A DNA stretch of 64,000 nt from Ramlibacter ginsenosidimutans. GTDB lineage: Bacteria; Pseudomonadota; Gammaproteobacteria; Burkholderiales; Burkholderiaceae_C. Of the stretch, positions 46,055 to 56,707 are shown piece after piece. Position numbers and translations under genes: made by a program. The stretch lies in the NCBI RefSeq assembly GCF_016654015.1, contig NZ_JAEPWM010000001.1:434001-498000 (forward strand), written 5' to 3'. The notes beneath the pieces are model-generated. The model made no database searches. It was not told where the DNA came from and worked only from the letters and a program-made list of their open reading frames with translations. Each line of letters starts with the position of its first letter. The stretch's first letter is position 1.

Positions 46055-47677
46055 TCACATCCGGAAGACGCCGAACTTCGGCTCGCCGATGGGCGCGTTC
46101 ATGGCGGCGGACAGGCCCAGGGCCAGCACGCGCCGCGTGTCGGCCGGGTCGATCACGCCGTCGTCCCACAGCCGCGCGCTGGAGTAATAGGGATGCGACT
46201 GCCGCCCGAACTGGTCCAGGATCGGCTGCTTGAACGCGGCCTCTTCGTCCGCGCTCCATTGGCCGCCGCGCGACTCGATGCCGTCGCGCTTCACCGTCGC
46301 GAGCACGCTGGCCGCCTGCTCCGCGCCCATCACGCAGATGCGGGCGCTGGGCCACATCCACAGGAAGCGCGGCGAGTACGCCCGGCCGCACATGCCGTAG
46401 TTGCCCGCGCCGTAGCTCCCGCCGATGATCACGGTGAACTTGGGCACGCTGGCGGTCGCCACGGCGGTGACCATCTTGGCGCCGTGCCGCGCGATGCCTT
46501 CGGCTTCGTACTTGCGGCCCACCATGAAGCCGGTGATGTTCTGCAGGAACACCAGCGGCACCTTGCGCTGGCAGCACAGCTCGATGAAGTGCGCACCCTT
46601 CTGCGCCGACTCGGAGAACAGGATCCCGTTGTTGGCGACGATGCCCACCGGCATGCCCTCGATGTGCGCGAACCCGCACACCAGCGTGGCGCCGTAGCGC
46701 GCCTTGAATTCGTGGAACTCGGACGCATCGACGATGCGCGCGATGATCTCGCGCACGTCGTAGGGCTTGCGCGCGTCGGTGGGAATGATCCCGTACAGCT
46801 CCTTGCCGTCGTACTTGGGCGGCTGGGGGGCGCGCAGTTCCACCGGCGGCAGCTTGGGCTTGTGCAGCGTCGCCACGGCGCTGCGGGCGATGGCCAGCGC
46901 GTGCGCGTCGTTCATCGCGAGGTGGTCTGCCACCCCGGAGAGCCGCGTGTGCACGTCGCCGCCGCCGAGGTCCTCGGCGCTCACGACTTCGCCGGTCGCC
47001 GCCTTCACCAGCGGCGGGCCGCCCAGGAAGATCGTGCCCTGCTCCTTGACGATGATGGTCTCGTCGCTCATCGCGGGGACGTAGGCGCCGCCCGCCGTGC
47101 ACGAGCCCATCACCACCGCGATCTGCGCGATGCCTTGCGCCGACAGGTTGGCCTGGTTGTAGAAGATGCGGCCGAAGTGCTCGCGGTCCGGGAACACCTC
47201 GTCCTGGTTCGGCAGGTTGGCCCCGCCCGAATCGACGAGGTAGATGCAGGGCAGCCGGTTCTGCGCGGCGATCTCCTGGGCGCGCAGGTGCTTCTTCACC
47301 GTCATCGGGTAGTAGGTGCCGCCCTTCACCGTCGCGTCGTTGCAGACGATCATGCAGTCGACGCCGCTCACGCGGCCGATGCCGGCGATCATGCCGGCGC
47401 AAGGCGCGGCCATCACGCCGTCCTTCTCCAGGTACATGCCGTGCGCAGCCAGCGGCGCGATCTCCAGGAAGGGCGTGCCGGGGTCCAGCAGCATCTGCAC
47501 GCGCTCGCGCGGCGGCAGCTTGCCGCGGTCCGAATGCTTCTTGCGGGCGGCCTCGCCGCCACCCGCCGCATGCAGCGCCACCTGCGCCTCGAGGTCGTCG
47601 ACCAGCGCCCGCATGGCGGCCGCATTGGACTGGAACTCGGCGGACCGGGGATTGAGTTGCGTCGAGAGAATGCTCAT
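46055..47677 (-). CDS. Methylcrotonyl-CoA carboxylase beta subunit (carboxyltransferase)
   Basis: A 540-residue carboxyltransferase. The two crotonase-like halves are visible: [60 protein letters not shown] and [20 protein letters not shown]. These are close to LiuB/MCCB rather than propionyl-CoA carboxylase beta. It partners with the alpha subunit at 40313. Its ATG overlaps the acyl-CoA ligase stop by four bases. Unusually, a lipoprotein gene intervenes before the dehydrogenase. Confidence 0.95.
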   Translation of the reverse strand: MSILSTQLNPRSAEFQSNAAAMRALVDDLEAQVALHAAGGGEAARKKHSDRGKLPPRERVQMLLDPGTPFLEIAPLAAHGMYLEKDGVMAAPCAGMIAGIGRVSGVDCMIVCNDATVKGGTYYPMTVKKHLRAQEIAAQNRLPCIYLVDSGGANLPNQDEVFPDREHFGRIFYNQANLSAQGIAQIAVVMGSCTAGGAYVPAMSDETIIVKEQGTIFLGGPPLVKAATGEVVSAEDLGGGDVHTRLSGVADHLAMNDAHALAIARSAVATLHKPKLPPVELRAPQPPKYDGKELYGIIPTDARKPYDVREIIARIVDASEFHEFKARYGATLVCGFAHIEGMPVGIVANNGILFSESAQKGAHFIELCCQRKVPLVFLQNITGFMVGRKYEAEGIARHGAKMVTAVATASVPKFTVIIGGSYGAGNYGMCGRAYSPRFLWMWPSARICVMGAEQAASVLATVKRDGIESRGGQWSADEEAAFKQPILDQFGRQSHPYYSSARLWDDGVIDPADTRRVLALGLSAAMNAPIGEPKFGVFRM

Positions 47678-49347
47678 GCCGTCTTTTCTTCCTGCAGGCC
47701 CAGCTCGCTTTTCATCGCTTCGCGGATCCTGAATTTCTGGATCTTGCCGGTCACCGTCATCGGGAACGCTTCGACGAAGCGGATGTGGCGCGGCACCTTG
47801 TAATGCGCGATCTGGCCCTGGCAGAAGCCGCGCACCGCTTCCTCGGTGAGGGACTGGCCGGGCTTCACGATGATCCAGGCGCACAGTTCCTCGCCGTACT
47901 TGCGGTCCGGCACGCCGACCACCTGCACGTCCTGCACCTGCGGCATGCGGTAGAGGAACTCCTCGATCTCGCGCGGATAGATGTTCTCGCCGCCGCGGAT
48001 CACCATGTCCTTGATGCGGCCGACGATGTTCACGTAGCCCTCGTCGTCCATGGTGGCGAGGTCGCCGGTGTGCATCCAGCCGTCGCCGTCGATGGCTTCG
48101 CGCGTCTTCTCCTCGTCGCCCCAGTAGCCGAGCATCACCGAATAGCCGCGCGTGCACAGCTCTCCGGTTGCTCCCGTCGCGACCGTGGCGCCCGTCTCGG
48201 GGTCGGCGATCCTCACCTCCAGGTGCGGCTGCACCTGGCCGACGGTGGACACGCGCTTGGCCAGCGGCGTGTCGGTGCTGCTCTGGCAGCTCACCGGGCT
48301 GGTTTCGGTCATGCCGTAGGCGATGGTGACCTGCTCCATGTGCATGTCGCTCACCACGCGCTTCATCACCTCGATCGGGCAGGGGGAGCCGGCCATGATG
48401 CCGGTGCGCAGCGTGGCCAGGTCGAACTCGCGGAAGCGCGGATGGTCCAGTTCCGCGATGAACATGGTCGGCACGCCGTGCAGTCCCGTGCAGCGCTCGG
48501 CCTGCACGGTCTCCAGCACTGACAGGGCGTCGAAGGCGTCGTTGGGGTAGACGATGGTCGCGCCGTGCGTGAAGCAGGCCAGGTTGCCCAGCACCATGCC
48601 GAAGCAGTGGTACAGGGGCACGGGCACGCACAGCCGGTCGGCCGGCGCGAGCTTCATCGCCTCGCCGATGAAGAAGCCGTTGTTCAGGATGTTGCGGTGG
48701 GTCAGGGTCGCGCCCTTGGGGAAGCCCGTGGTGCCGCTGGTGAACTGGATGTTGATCGCCTCGCCCGCCTGCAGCGTCGCGGCGATCGCGTCGATGCGCT
48801 CGTCGTCCGCACGCCCGCGGGCCATGAGTTCCGAGAAGCGCAGCAGGGGCGCCGGCTCGTCGCGATCGGCGGGCGTGTCGATCCAGACGATGTGGCGCAG
48901 GTGCGGCAGCTTCGCCGGTCCCAGCTCGCGCAGCATGCCGAGGTAGTCGCTGCTCTTGAAGCGCGGCATCGTGACCAGCGCCGTGCACGCCACCTTGTTG
49001 AGCGCGTACTCCACCTCTGCGGTGCGGTAGGCAGGATTGATGTTCACCAGGATCAGGCCGACCTGCGCGGTCGCGAGCTGCATCAGCACCCACTCGGCGT
49101 TGTTGTGCGACCAGATCCCGACGCGGTCGCCCTTGCGCAGGCCCAGTCCCAGCAAGGCACTGGCGAGCTGGCGCGCGGCGCGGTGCAACCCGGCATAGCT
49201 GTAGCGCAGTCGCTGGTGCCGGCTCACCAGGGCTTCGTGCTCGCCCTGGCGCGCGGCCATGGCGGCGAAGAAGGCAGGCAGGGTCTGTTCGAGCAACGGC
49301 GGTTCGTTGGCACCGCGTGCGTGGGCGACTCGCGGTTGGATGAGCAT
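47674..49347 (-). CDS. AMP-binding acyl-CoA synthetase
   Basis: A 557-residue adenylate-forming ligase. The P-loop is [18 protein letters not shown], followed by [16 protein letters not shown] and the hinge [20 protein letters not shown]; the catalytic Lys lies in [20 protein letters not shown]. It should activate a branched or medium-chain acid (isovalerate, methylcrotonate or similar) as the entry step to the downstream CoA pathway. It is first in the leftward operon. The start ATG at 49347 lies 105 bases from the divergent AraC regulator. Confidence 0.93.
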   Translation of the reverse strand: MLIQPRVAHARGANEPPLLEQTLPAFFAAMAARQGEHEALVSRHQRLRYSYAGLHRAARQLASALLGLGLRKGDRVGIWSHNNAEWVLMQLATAQVGLILVNINPAYRTAEVEYALNKVACTALVTMPRFKSSDYLGMLRELGPAKLPHLRHIVWIDTPADRDEPAPLLRFSELMARGRADDERIDAIAATLQAGEAINIQFTSGTTGFPKGATLTHRNILNNGFFIGEAMKLAPADRLCVPVPLYHCFGMVLGNLACFTHGATIVYPNDAFDALSVLETVQAERCTGLHGVPTMFIAELDHPRFREFDLATLRTGIMAGSPCPIEVMKRVVSDMHMEQVTIAYGMTETSPVSCQSSTDTPLAKRVSTVGQVQPHLEVRIADPETGATVATGATGELCTRGYSVMLGYWGDEEKTREAIDGDGWMHTGDLATMDDEGYVNIVGRIKDMVIRGGENIYPREIEEFLYRMPQVQDVQVVGVPDRKYGEELCAWIIVKPGQSLTEEAVRGFCQGQIAHYKVPRHIRFVEAFPMTVTGKIQKFRIREAMKSELGLQEEKTA

Positions 49348-49415
49348 GGCGGACTCCTGGAGCAGGCGCAGGCCGCCAGCATAGCCCGCCGGCAGCACGC
49401 GCGCGGCTCGACAGG

Positions 49416-49445
49416 TTGCAAATCCTGCCAGCCTCGCCCTACACT
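49416..49445 (+). promoter_or_regulatory. Putative promoter of the AraC-family regulator
   Basis: TTGCAA (49416-49421), an 18-base spacer and TACACT (49440-49445). The ATG at 49453 lies seven bases past the -10, so the mRNA would be leaderless or nearly so. The spacer is shared with the divergent operon start at 49347. Confidence 0.45.
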
Positions 49446-49452
49446 TTCGGCC

Positions 49453-50493
49453 ATGGACAGTCGCCCGCCGCGGACCCGCCGGCCCGCCGCTTCGCCGGCC
49501 GCCGTCACGCCGATCTCCTTTGCCCACGCGATCATCGCCGCATACCGCCGGCGTGGCCTGCGGCCGGACGCCGCCTTGCGGCTGGCACAGATCACGCCAG
49601 CGCTGGCCCGCGATCCGCGGGCGCGCATGACCGCGCGCCAGATGGAGATCCTGTCCGCCGCCGCCATGCAGGAGCTCGACGATGAAGGGCTGGCCGCGTT
49701 CAGCCGCCGCCTTCCCTGGGGCAGCTACGGGATGCTGGCGCGCGCCTCTCTGACCGCGCCGGACCTGGAGGTGGCGCTCAAGCGCTGGTGCCGCCACCAC
49801 GGGCTGCTGACCGACGACGTGCGGCTCGCGCTCGCCGTCGAAGCCGGCGTGGCCGTCGTGGAGATCGAGGAAGTGCGGCCGCTGCCGCCCGAGCTGCGCG
49901 AGCTGAGCCTGGCCTTCATCCTGCGCAACATCCATGGCCTGGCCTGCTGGTACGTCGATTCGCGCATTCCCTTGCAGTCGGCTGCGTTCCCCTTCCCCGC
50001 GCCGGCGCATGCCGACGCGTATCCGCACATGTTTCCTGGAGCGCTGGCCTTCGGCGCGGCACGCGCGCAGATCCGCTTCGACGCCCGCTACCTGCGCCTG
50101 CCCTTGCGGCGCGACGAGAAGGCGCTCACGCAGATGCTGCAACGCGCGCTGTCCATCACCGTGCTGCAGTACCGCCGCGACCGCCTGCTGGTCCCGCAGG
50201 TGCGCCAGGCGATGGCCGCGCACCCGGACCGCAGCCACAGCGCCGAGGCGCTCGCGGCGCTGCTGCATGTCTCGGCCCGCACGCTGCACCGCCAGCTGAA
50301 GGAGGAAGGCGCGAGCCTGCAGCAGCTGAAGGACGAGGTGCGCCTGGAACGCGCGAAGGACCTGCTCTACCGCACCGCCCGCCCGATCAAGCAGGTCGCG
50401 GCCGCCGTGGGATTCCGCAACGAGAAGAGTTTCTCGCGCGCGTTTCGCGCGTGGACGGGCGTCTCGCCGGCCACGTTGCGCGCATCGGAGTGA
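49453..50493 (+). CDS. AraC-family transcriptional regulator
   Basis: A 346-residue regulator. The N-terminal region (residues 20-205) matches the arabinose-binding-like domain of OruR/ArgR-type AraC proteins. The C-terminal HTH_18 domain covers about 235-340: [20 protein letters not shown] is the first helix-turn-helix and [20 protein letters not shown] is the second, followed by the typical [13 protein letters not shown]. It is divergent from the acyl-CoA ligase/MCC operon and is its probable activator. The effector is unknown. Confidence 0.93.
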   Translation: MDSRPPRTRRPAASPAAVTPISFAHAIIAAYRRRGLRPDAALRLAQITPALARDPRARMTARQMEILSAAAMQELDDEGLAAFSRRLPWGSYGMLARASLTAPDLEVALKRWCRHHGLLTDDVRLALAVEAGVAVVEIEEVRPLPPELRELSLAFILRNIHGLACWYVDSRIPLQSAAFPFPAPAHADAYPHMFPGALAFGAARAQIRFDARYLRLPLRRDEKALTQMLQRALSITVLQYRRDRLLVPQVRQAMAAHPDRSHSAEALAALLHVSARTLHRQLKEEGASLQQLKDEVRLERAKDLLYRTARPIKQVAAAVGFRNEKSFSRAFRAWTGVSPATLRASE

Positions 50494-50548
50494 AGAAGGG
50501 ACCGCCTTTCGCCTGTCGCTACACTTGCGCGACAACGACGGGCACCCC

Positions 50549-51814
50549 TTGAAGAAGTTTTTCTACGGCTGGCGCATCTCCTTCGCCGGCGCCGCCATGC
50601 AGTTCCTGCTGTCCGCGCTGCTGGTGCAGGCGTTCGGCGCCTATGTCGCCATGCTGTCGGAGCAGAAGGGCTGGAGCAAGACCTCGCTGGCTGCCGGGGC
50701 TGCGCTGCAGTCGGTGGAAGGCGCGATCCTCGGGCCGCTGCTGGGGTGGATGGTGGACCGGCTCGGTGCGCGCAAGATGGTCCACGCGGGGGTGCTGCTG
50801 ATGGCGGCCGGCTTCCTCTGCTTCGGCCAGGTGCAGACGCTTGCCGGCTTCTACGGCGCGGTGCTGGTGCTGGTCGTGGGCGGCAGCCTGTGCGGCTACT
50901 TTCCTTTCTCGGTGACCATCGTCCACTGGTTCCAGCGGCGCCGCGCGCGCGCCTTGTCGCTCATGAGCCTCGGGCTCGCGCTGGGCGGCATCGCCGCCCC
51001 GCTCGTGGGCTGGGCGATGCAGACCTTCGGCTGGCAGCACATGGCCACCGCCTCCGGCGCGATCTTCCTCGCCGGCGGGCTGGCGCTCGCGCGCATCGTG
51101 CGCCGCAATCCGGCGGAGATCGGCGAGACCATGGACGGCCTGCCGCCGGCGCCGCCGGTGCCGCACAGCGCGGACGTCGCGTTCGCGCCGGAGCCCGCAT
51201 TCACGCCGGCGCAGGCCTTGCGCACGCGCGCGTTCTGGCTGCTCGGGTTCGGCCACGCGCTCGCGCTGCTGGTGGTCACCGCCGTCAACGTGCATGCCAT
51301 CTCGCACATGAAGGAGGACCTGGGCTTCTCGCTCGCGCAGGCCGGCTTCGTGATCACGTTGATGACGCTGTCGCAGGCCTGCGGCGTCCTGCTCGGCGCT
51401 GCGGTGGGCGACCGCTGGAACAAGCGCCACGTCGCTGCGGGCTGCATGCTCGCGCACATGGTGGGCCTGCTGATGCTCACGTACGCCGTGCACCCGCTGA
51501 TGCTGGGCGCCTTCGCGGTGCTGCACGGCATGGCCTGGGGTTTGCGCGGGCCCTTCATGCAGGCGCTGCGCGCGGACTACTTCGGCCTGCAGTCCATCGG
51601 CATGATCCTGGGCCTGTCGGCCATCCTGGTCTCGCTGGGCCAGGTCGCGGGTCCGCTGATCGCCGGCCTGTTCGCCGATGCGCGCGGCAACTACCGCGCC
51701 GGCTTCACGCTGCTGGCCCTGCTGGCCGGGTCGGGTTCCGTGCTGTTCCTGCTCGCGCGCAAGCCGGAGCCGGTGCAGCCGGCGGCGCCGTCGGCGGTCA
51801 GCCGGCCGGCGTGA
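50549..51814 (+). CDS. MFS transporter (oxalate/formate antiporter-like)
   Basis: A 421-residue, 12-helix major facilitator carrier. The N-terminus [20 protein letters not shown], the loop 2-3 motif [12 protein letters not shown] and [20 protein letters not shown] in the second half fit the MFS_1 monocarboxylate/oxalate group. I place the start at TTG 50549; a TTG at 50525 gives eight more residues. It follows the AraC gene by 55 bases and may belong to its regulon. The substrate is unknown. Confidence 0.88.
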   Translation: MKKFFYGWRISFAGAAMQFLLSALLVQAFGAYVAMLSEQKGWSKTSLAAGAALQSVEGAILGPLLGWMVDRLGARKMVHAGVLLMAAGFLCFGQVQTLAGFYGAVLVLVVGGSLCGYFPFSVTIVHWFQRRRARALSLMSLGLALGGIAAPLVGWAMQTFGWQHMATASGAIFLAGGLALARIVRRNPAEIGETMDGLPPAPPVPHSADVAFAPEPAFTPAQALRTRAFWLLGFGHALALLVVTAVNVHAISHMKEDLGFSLAQAGFVITLMTLSQACGVLLGAAVGDRWNKRHVAAGCMLAHMVGLLMLTYAVHPLMLGAFAVLHGMAWGLRGPFMQALRADYFGLQSIGMILGLSAILVSLGQVAGPLIAGLFADARGNYRAGFTLLALLAGSGSVLFLLARKPEPVQPAAPSAVSRPA

Positions 51815-51819
51815 GCTCC

Positions 51820-51837
51820 CCCTGGCCGCCGCCAGGG
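51820..51837 (+). terminator. Hairpin after the MFS gene
   Basis: CCCTGG and CCAGGG close a six-base loop just after the stop at 51814. No T-run follows. It is a weak candidate terminator in the 117-base gap before the LuxR gene. Confidence 0.4.
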
Positions 51838-51931
51838 AACCGGAGCCGTTCAGGGTAACGGGAAGGCCCCCGCCATTCCCTGTTCGCGCCGGGGGGCGCA
51901 CATTACCATCTGTGCTGTTCCTGGAACCTCG

Positions 51932-54610
51932 GTGTCCGCCAGCCCCCACCCGCCCACAAACGACCTGCTGCTGAAGGTCACGCCGCCGCGCGTGCCCCGC
52001 GGCGCGCTCGTGCGCTCCACGCTGGCCGGCGGGCCCGCGGCGGCGCGCGAGCATCCGGTGCTGCTGGTGCAGGCGCCGGCGGGCTTCGGCAAGACTCTGT
52101 TGCTGGCGCAATGGCGGCGCGAGCACCTCGCGCACGGCGCGGCGGTGGCGTGGCTGCTGGCGCAGCCGCAGGACGATCCCGCCCGGTTCGTGCAGGCGCT
52201 GGCCCTCGCGGTGCGCGTGGGCGCCGGGCGGCCCACCTTCGGCCATGCGCTGCTGCAGGCCGGCGGCCCGGCCGGGCTGGAAGGCGTGACCGCCTGGCTC
52301 GCTGAAGTGGCGCAGAGCGCGCTCAACCTGGTGCTGGTGGTGGACGAGGCCGATCGCCTGCCGACGGACACCCGGCACGCGCTCGCCTACCTGCTGCACA
52401 ACGCCCCGCCCAACCTGCGCTGCATCGTCGCCGCGCGCACCGATTGCGAGCTGGGCGTGGACGACCTGGTCGCCTACGGCGGCTGCGTGCTGGTGGGCAC
52501 GGCGCAACTGCGCTTCACGCTGGACGAGACGCTGCAACTCGCGCGCAACCGTTTCGGCGATGCCTTCGATCGCGACGCCGCGGCGCGCCTGCACGAACTC
52601 GCCGAAGGCTGGCCACTCGGATTGCAGCTCGCGCTGTCGGTGGGGGCGACCACCGGCGGCCGCACGGAACTGCCGCACATGGCGCTGCATGGCGCCGGCC
52701 TGCGGTCCCAACTGCTCGACTACCTGCTCGGCAACCTCGCGCCCACGGACCTCGACTTCCTCACGCGCATCTCGGTGGCCGACCCGCTGCACCCGGACCT
52801 GTGCAGCGCCATCGTGCCGGAGGGCGACGCGCCAGAACACCTGCGCCGGCTGCTGCGCGACACGCCGGTGTTCGTCGCCTCGGAACAGTCCGAGTGGCTG
52901 CGCCTGCACTCGCTGGCCGCCGAAGCGTTGCGCGAGCGCGTCGCCACCTTGCCCCCGGCGGAGCAGCAGGCGCTGCACGGGCGCGCCTCGGACTGGCTGG
53001 CGGAGCACGGACTGCTCGAAGCCGCGGCGCGCCACGCGCTCGCATCGGGCCAGCAGCAGAAAGCCTACGAGCTGGCCGAACGCAGCCTGTACGAGGGCCT
53101 GATGACGCGCGGCCGCCAGGGCAGCGTGCTCGACTGGCTGCAGCGGCTGCCGGCCGAGGAAATCGACCGGCGCCCGCGCCTGATGCTCGCAGCCGCCTGG
53201 TCGCTGGCGCTGAGCGAACGCAACGACGAGGCGCAGCAGTGGGTCGAGCGCATCCTGTCGCAACCGGCCGTGGACGATTCGCTGCGCTGCGAGTGCGCGC
53301 TGATCCTGGGCGGCGCCGCGGTGTTCGCGGACGACCCGGACCGCTTCGCGCTGCTGCACGACCCCTGGGCCGAGGCGCCGCCGCTGGACAACCCGCTGCT
53401 GCTGCTGATCCACGCCAACCGCACGGCGTATCGCGCGCTCCTCGATGGCGAGCCGGCACTGGCGCGGCTGCGGCAACAGCAGGCGCCGCGCGGCAACCGC
53501 GACGCGCCGCCCTACCTCTCGCGCTGGGGCGACTTCATCATCGCCCTCACCTACCTCTGGGAAGGCCAGGTGCTGCTGGCCGAGCAGTTGCTGCGGCCCG
53601 CACTCGCCGAGGCGGAGGCCGACCTGGGCCGGCGCAGCTCCTTCGCCTCCTCGCTCGCGGCCTTGCTCGCCGCCGCGGTGTGGGAGCGCGACCAGCCCGA
53701 GGAAGCCGCGGCCCTGCTCGCGTATCGCCTGGACGTGCTGGAACGCAGCGCACTCCCCGAGAGCGTGCTGCTCGGGTTCCGCACCATCGCCCGCATCGCC
53801 GCCGCCACCCAGCAGACCGAGCACCGCGCCCTGGAGCTGCTGGGCGCGATGGACGCCGTGGGCATGGCCCGCAAGCTGCCCCGCCTGCGCATCGCCAGCC
53901 TCACCGACCAGGTGCGGCTGCATGCGCGCCGCTACCGGACCGAGACCTGCCGCGAGCTGTGCCGCCAGATCGACGCGCTGATGGCGTTGCCCGAGACGCC
54001 GCGCGGCCCGCTGTGGCTGCGCAGCGTGAACGGCATGCGCCTGCTCGCGCAGGCCTACACCGCCATCGCCGCGCAGGACTGGCGCGCCGCGGTGCAGCCG
54101 CTGGCGGAAGTCGAGGCGCTGGCCCTGCGCACGCGCCAGGGCCGCGTGCGTATCGAGGCGCTGGCCCTGCGCGCCTGGGTGCTGGACCGCTGCGGCGAGA
54201 AGTCGCAGGACCTGCTGCGCGAGGCCGTCGGCCTGGCGGAGGCCGCCGGCCTGCGCCGGGTGTTCGCCGATGCGCACCCGGCGCTCGCAGATTGGCTGCG
54301 GGCGTCGCAGGCCGGCGCGGCGCGGCCCGCGGCCGAACCGCCCAAGCCGGCCGAGGCGGCGCGCACCTTGCGGCCGGCCAGCCTGCGCGCTCCTCCCAGC
54401 ATGGCGCTCACGCCGAAGGAGCGCGAGGTGCTGGAACTGCTGGGGCGCAACCTGTCCAACAAGGAGATCGGCCTCGCCATGCAGGTGGGCGAGGAGACGA
54501 TCAAGTGGCACATGAAGAACCTGTTCGCCAAGCTGGACGCGGGCACGCGCAAGCAGGTCGTCTCGCGCGCCCGCATCCTCGGCCTGCTGGCCGACGCCGC
54601 CGCCGGCTGA
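51932..54610 (+). CDS. LuxR-family transcriptional regulator, MalT/LAL type
   Basis: An 892-residue STAND-type regulator. The N-terminal ATPase has Walker A APAGFGKTLLL at about 48-58 and Walker B LVLVVDEADRL. A long helical TPR-like sensor region spans about 340-800 (for example RRPRLMLAAAWSLALSERND). The C-terminal LuxR HTH is LTPKEREVLELLGRNLSNKE, then IGLAMQVGEETIKWHMKNLF. Such proteins bind an inducer and ATP, oligomerise and activate nearby catabolic genes. Position points to the dioxygenase operon immediately downstream. The start is GTG at 51932. Confidence 0.92.
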   Translation: MSASPHPPTNDLLLKVTPPRVPRGALVRSTLAGGPAAAREHPVLLVQAPAGFGKTLLLAQWRREHLAHGAAVAWLLAQPQDDPARFVQALALAVRVGAGRPTFGHALLQAGGPAGLEGVTAWLAEVAQSALNLVLVVDEADRLPTDTRHALAYLLHNAPPNLRCIVAARTDCELGVDDLVAYGGCVLVGTAQLRFTLDETLQLARNRFGDAFDRDAAARLHELAEGWPLGLQLALSVGATTGGRTELPHMALHGAGLRSQLLDYLLGNLAPTDLDFLTRISVADPLHPDLCSAIVPEGDAPEHLRRLLRDTPVFVASEQSEWLRLHSLAAEALRERVATLPPAEQQALHGRASDWLAEHGLLEAAARHALASGQQQKAYELAERSLYEGLMTRGRQGSVLDWLQRLPAEEIDRRPRLMLAAAWSLALSERNDEAQQWVERILSQPAVDDSLRCECALILGGAAVFADDPDRFALLHDPWAEAPPLDNPLLLLIHANRTAYRALLDGEPALARLRQQQAPRGNRDAPPYLSRWGDFIIALTYLWEGQVLLAEQLLRPALAEAEADLGRRSSFASSLAALLAAAVWERDQPEEAAALLAYRLDVLERSALPESVLLGFRTIARIAAATQQTEHRALELLGAMDAVGMARKLPRLRIASLTDQVRLHARRYRTETCRELCRQIDALMALPETPRGPLWLRSVNGMRLLAQAYTAIAAQDWRAAVQPLAEVEALALRTRQGRVRIEALALRAWVLDRCGEKSQDLLREAVGLAEAAGLRRVFADAHPALADWLRASQAGAARPAAEPPKPAEAARTLRPASLRAPPSMALTPKEREVLELLGRNLSNKEIGLAMQVGEETIKWHMKNLFAKLDAGTRKQVVSRARILGLLADAAAG

Positions 54611-54623
54611 TCCCTTGATCCGC

Positions 54624-54650
54624 GCACCCCCCCTCTGCAATGGGGGGTGC
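54624..54650 (+). promoter_or_regulatory. GCACCCCCC/GGGGGGTGC hairpin before the dioxygenase operon
   Basis: A perfect 9-bp inverted repeat with a nine-base spacer lies in the 91-base gap between the LuxR gene stop and the TauD-like start. It could be a terminator for the regulator gene, or an operator. There is no T-run. Confidence 0.4.
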
Positions 54651-54701
54651 TGCAAGGCACGGCCTGCCTACCCTTCGGCATTCCTTCAAGGAGAAGCCGA
54701 G

Positions 54702-55619
54702 ATGCTCACCCAGGAGACAGGCCGCGCCGCGGCTGCCGCCCCGCTGGCCCCCAGCTACTTGTCCCGTTCCATCCGGGTCGCACCCCTCACCTGCGCCATC
54801 GGCGCGGAACTCTCCAACGTGAACCTGGGCGTCGCCTCGCGCGACCCTGGCCTCGTCGCCGAGATCCGGGCACTACTGCTCAAGCACAAGGTCCTGTTCT
54901 TCCGCGACCAGGACATCACCCGCGCCGAACACGTCGCCTTCGCCCGCCACTTCGGCGAGCTGGAAGACCACCCGGTCGCCGGCAGCGATCCGGAGCATCC
55001 GGGGCTCGTGCGCATCTACAAGTCGCCCGACTCGCCCAACGACCGCTACGAGAACGCTTGGCACACCGACGCCACTTGGCGCGAGCAGCCGCCCTTCGGT
55101 TGCGTGCTGCGCTGCGTCGAATGCCCGCCCGTGGGCGGCGACACGATGTGGGCGAACATGGCGCTGGCCTACGAGAAGCTGCCCCAGCAGGTGAAGGACC
55201 AGATCGCCGGGCTGCGCGCGCGGCACAGCATCGAGGCCAGCTTCGGCGCCGCGATGCCGGTCGAGAAGCGCCTGGCCCTGCACGCGCAGTTCCCGGACGC
55301 CGAGCACCCGGTGGTGCGCACGCATCCCGAGACCGGCGAAAAGATCCTGTTCGTCAACGCCTTCACGACGCACTTCACCAACTTCCACACCGCGGCCAAC
55401 GTGCGCTATGGCCAGGACTACTCGCATGGCGGGTCGGACCTGCTGCGCTATCTGATCTCGCAGGCATTCATCCCCGAGTACCAGGTGCGCTTCCGCTGGC
55501 AGCCGAACTCGATGGCCATGTGGGACAACCGGTCCACGCAGCACTACGCCGTCATGGACTACCCGCCCTGCCACCGAAAGATGGAGCGCGCCGGGATCGT
55601 CGGCGATCTCCCGTTCTGA
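54702..55619 (+). CDS. TauD/TfdA-family 2-oxoglutarate-dependent dioxygenase
   Basis: A 305-residue Fe(II)/2-oxoglutarate enzyme. The iron ligands are H121 and D123 (AWHTDATW) and H281 (NRSTQHYAVMDY), and the co-substrate Arg is R292. The family hydroxylates next to sulfonates (taurine), ether oxygens (2,4-D), sulfate esters or betaines. A strong AAGGAGA precedes the ATG at 54702. It heads an operon with a BKACE enzyme, and the YeiH-like gene downstream makes a sulfonate or sulfate ester a fair guess. Confidence 0.92.
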   Translation: MLTQETGRAAAAAPLAPSYLSRSIRVAPLTCAIGAELSNVNLGVASRDPGLVAEIRALLLKHKVLFFRDQDITRAEHVAFARHFGELEDHPVAGSDPEHPGLVRIYKSPDSPNDRYENAWHTDATWREQPPFGCVLRCVECPPVGGDTMWANMALAYEKLPQQVKDQIAGLRARHSIEASFGAAMPVEKRLALHAQFPDAEHPVVRTHPETGEKILFVNAFTTHFTNFHTAANVRYGQDYSHGGSDLLRYLISQAFIPEYQVRFRWQPNSMAMWDNRSTQHYAVMDYPPCHRKMERAGIVGDLPF

Positions 55620-55646
55620 ATTCCATACCGACCCAGGACCCCCACC

Positions 55647-56705
55647 ATGAACTTCCTCGACGGCTCCCTCTTCCCCGAAAACCAGGACAAGCTGGTCATC
55701 ACCGCGGCGCCCTACGGCCCCGAGTGGATTCCCTCGGACTTCCCCGAGGACATCCCCGTCACCATGGACGCCCAGATCCAGAAGGCGGTCGACTGCTACA
55801 ACGCCGGCGCCACCGTGCTGCACCTGCACGTGCGCGAGCTGGACGGCAAGGGCTCCAAGAAGCTGTCCAAGTTCAACGAGCTGATCGCGGGCGTGCGCAA
55901 GGCCGTGCCGGACATGATCATCCAGGTGGGCGGCTCGATCTCCTTCGCGCCCGAGAACGACGGCGCGGCGGCCAAGTGGCTGTCCGACGACACGCGCCAC
56001 ATGCTGGCCGAGCTCGACCCGAAGCCGGACCAGGTGACCGTGACGGTGAACACCTCGCAGATGAACGTCACCGAGCAGATGGAGTCCGAGGACATCGCCG
56101 GCACGTCGATGGCGGAGGCGGAGAACTTCCGCGCCTACTCCAACATGGTCGTGCCCTCCACACCGAGCTTCTTCGAAGAGCACGTGCGCCGCCTGACGAA
56201 GGCCGGCATCCAGAGCGCCTTCCAGTTCTACAACATCAACAGCTTCGAGACGGTCGAGCGCCTGATGCGCCGCGGCGTCTACAAGGGCCCGCTGGTGTGC
56301 AACTGGGTCGCCATCGGCGGCGGCATGGATCAGCCGACCATCTACAGCCTGGCCAACTTCCTGCGCGCCATCCCGGACGGCACCATGCTCACGGTGGAAA
56401 GCAGCATGCGCAACGTGCTGCCGATCAACATGATGGGCATCGCGATGGGCCTGCACGTGCGCTGCGGCATCGAGGACAACCTCTGGAACCAGTCGCGCAC
56501 CGCGAAGATGTCCACGGTCAAGCAGATCGAGCAGCTGGTGCGCATCTCGCGCGAGTTCGGCCGCGAGATCGCCACCGGCAAGGAAGCGCGCAAGATCTGC
56601 AAGGTCGGCGTGTTCTACGAGACGGTGGAAGAGTCGCTGGCCGCCAACGGCTTCGCGCCCAACCCCAAGGGTCGCCAGCAAGGCTTCCTGCGCAAGGCGG
56701 CCTGA
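55647..56705 (+). CDS. BKACE family (3-keto-5-aminohexanoate cleavage-like, DUF849)
   Basis: A 352-residue TIM-barrel protein of the beta-keto acid cleavage family. Zinc ligands include H59 and H61 in TVLHLHVRELDG. MIIQVGGSISFAPENDG, VCNWVAIGGGMDQPT and GLHVRCGIEDNLW are family blocks. BKACEs condense a beta-keto acid with acetyl-CoA to give acetoacetate and a new acyl-CoA; known substrates include 3-keto-5-aminohexanoate and dehydrocarnitine. It is longer than most (about 270-310). It lies 27 bases after the dioxygenase gene. Confidence 0.93.
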   Translation: MNFLDGSLFPENQDKLVITAAPYGPEWIPSDFPEDIPVTMDAQIQKAVDCYNAGATVLHLHVRELDGKGSKKLSKFNELIAGVRKAVPDMIIQVGGSISFAPENDGAAAKWLSDDTRHMLAELDPKPDQVTVTVNTSQMNVTEQMESEDIAGTSMAEAENFRAYSNMVVPSTPSFFEEHVRRLTKAGIQSAFQFYNINSFETVERLMRRGVYKGPLVCNWVAIGGGMDQPTIYSLANFLRAIPDGTMLTVESSMRNVLPINMMGIAMGLHVRCGIEDNLWNQSRTAKMSTVKQIEQLVRISREFGREIATGKEARKICKVGVFYETVEESLAANGFAPNPKGRQQGFLRKAA

Positions 56706-56707
56706 GC

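Noticed and set aside
40313-49347. Geranyl/citronellol (atu) pathway instead of leucine (liu)
   Set aside because: The dehydrogenase could fit either, but HMG-CoA lyase, a LiuC-like hydratase and MCC-like beta subunit favour leucine/isovalerate. No atuA or atuB gene is present.
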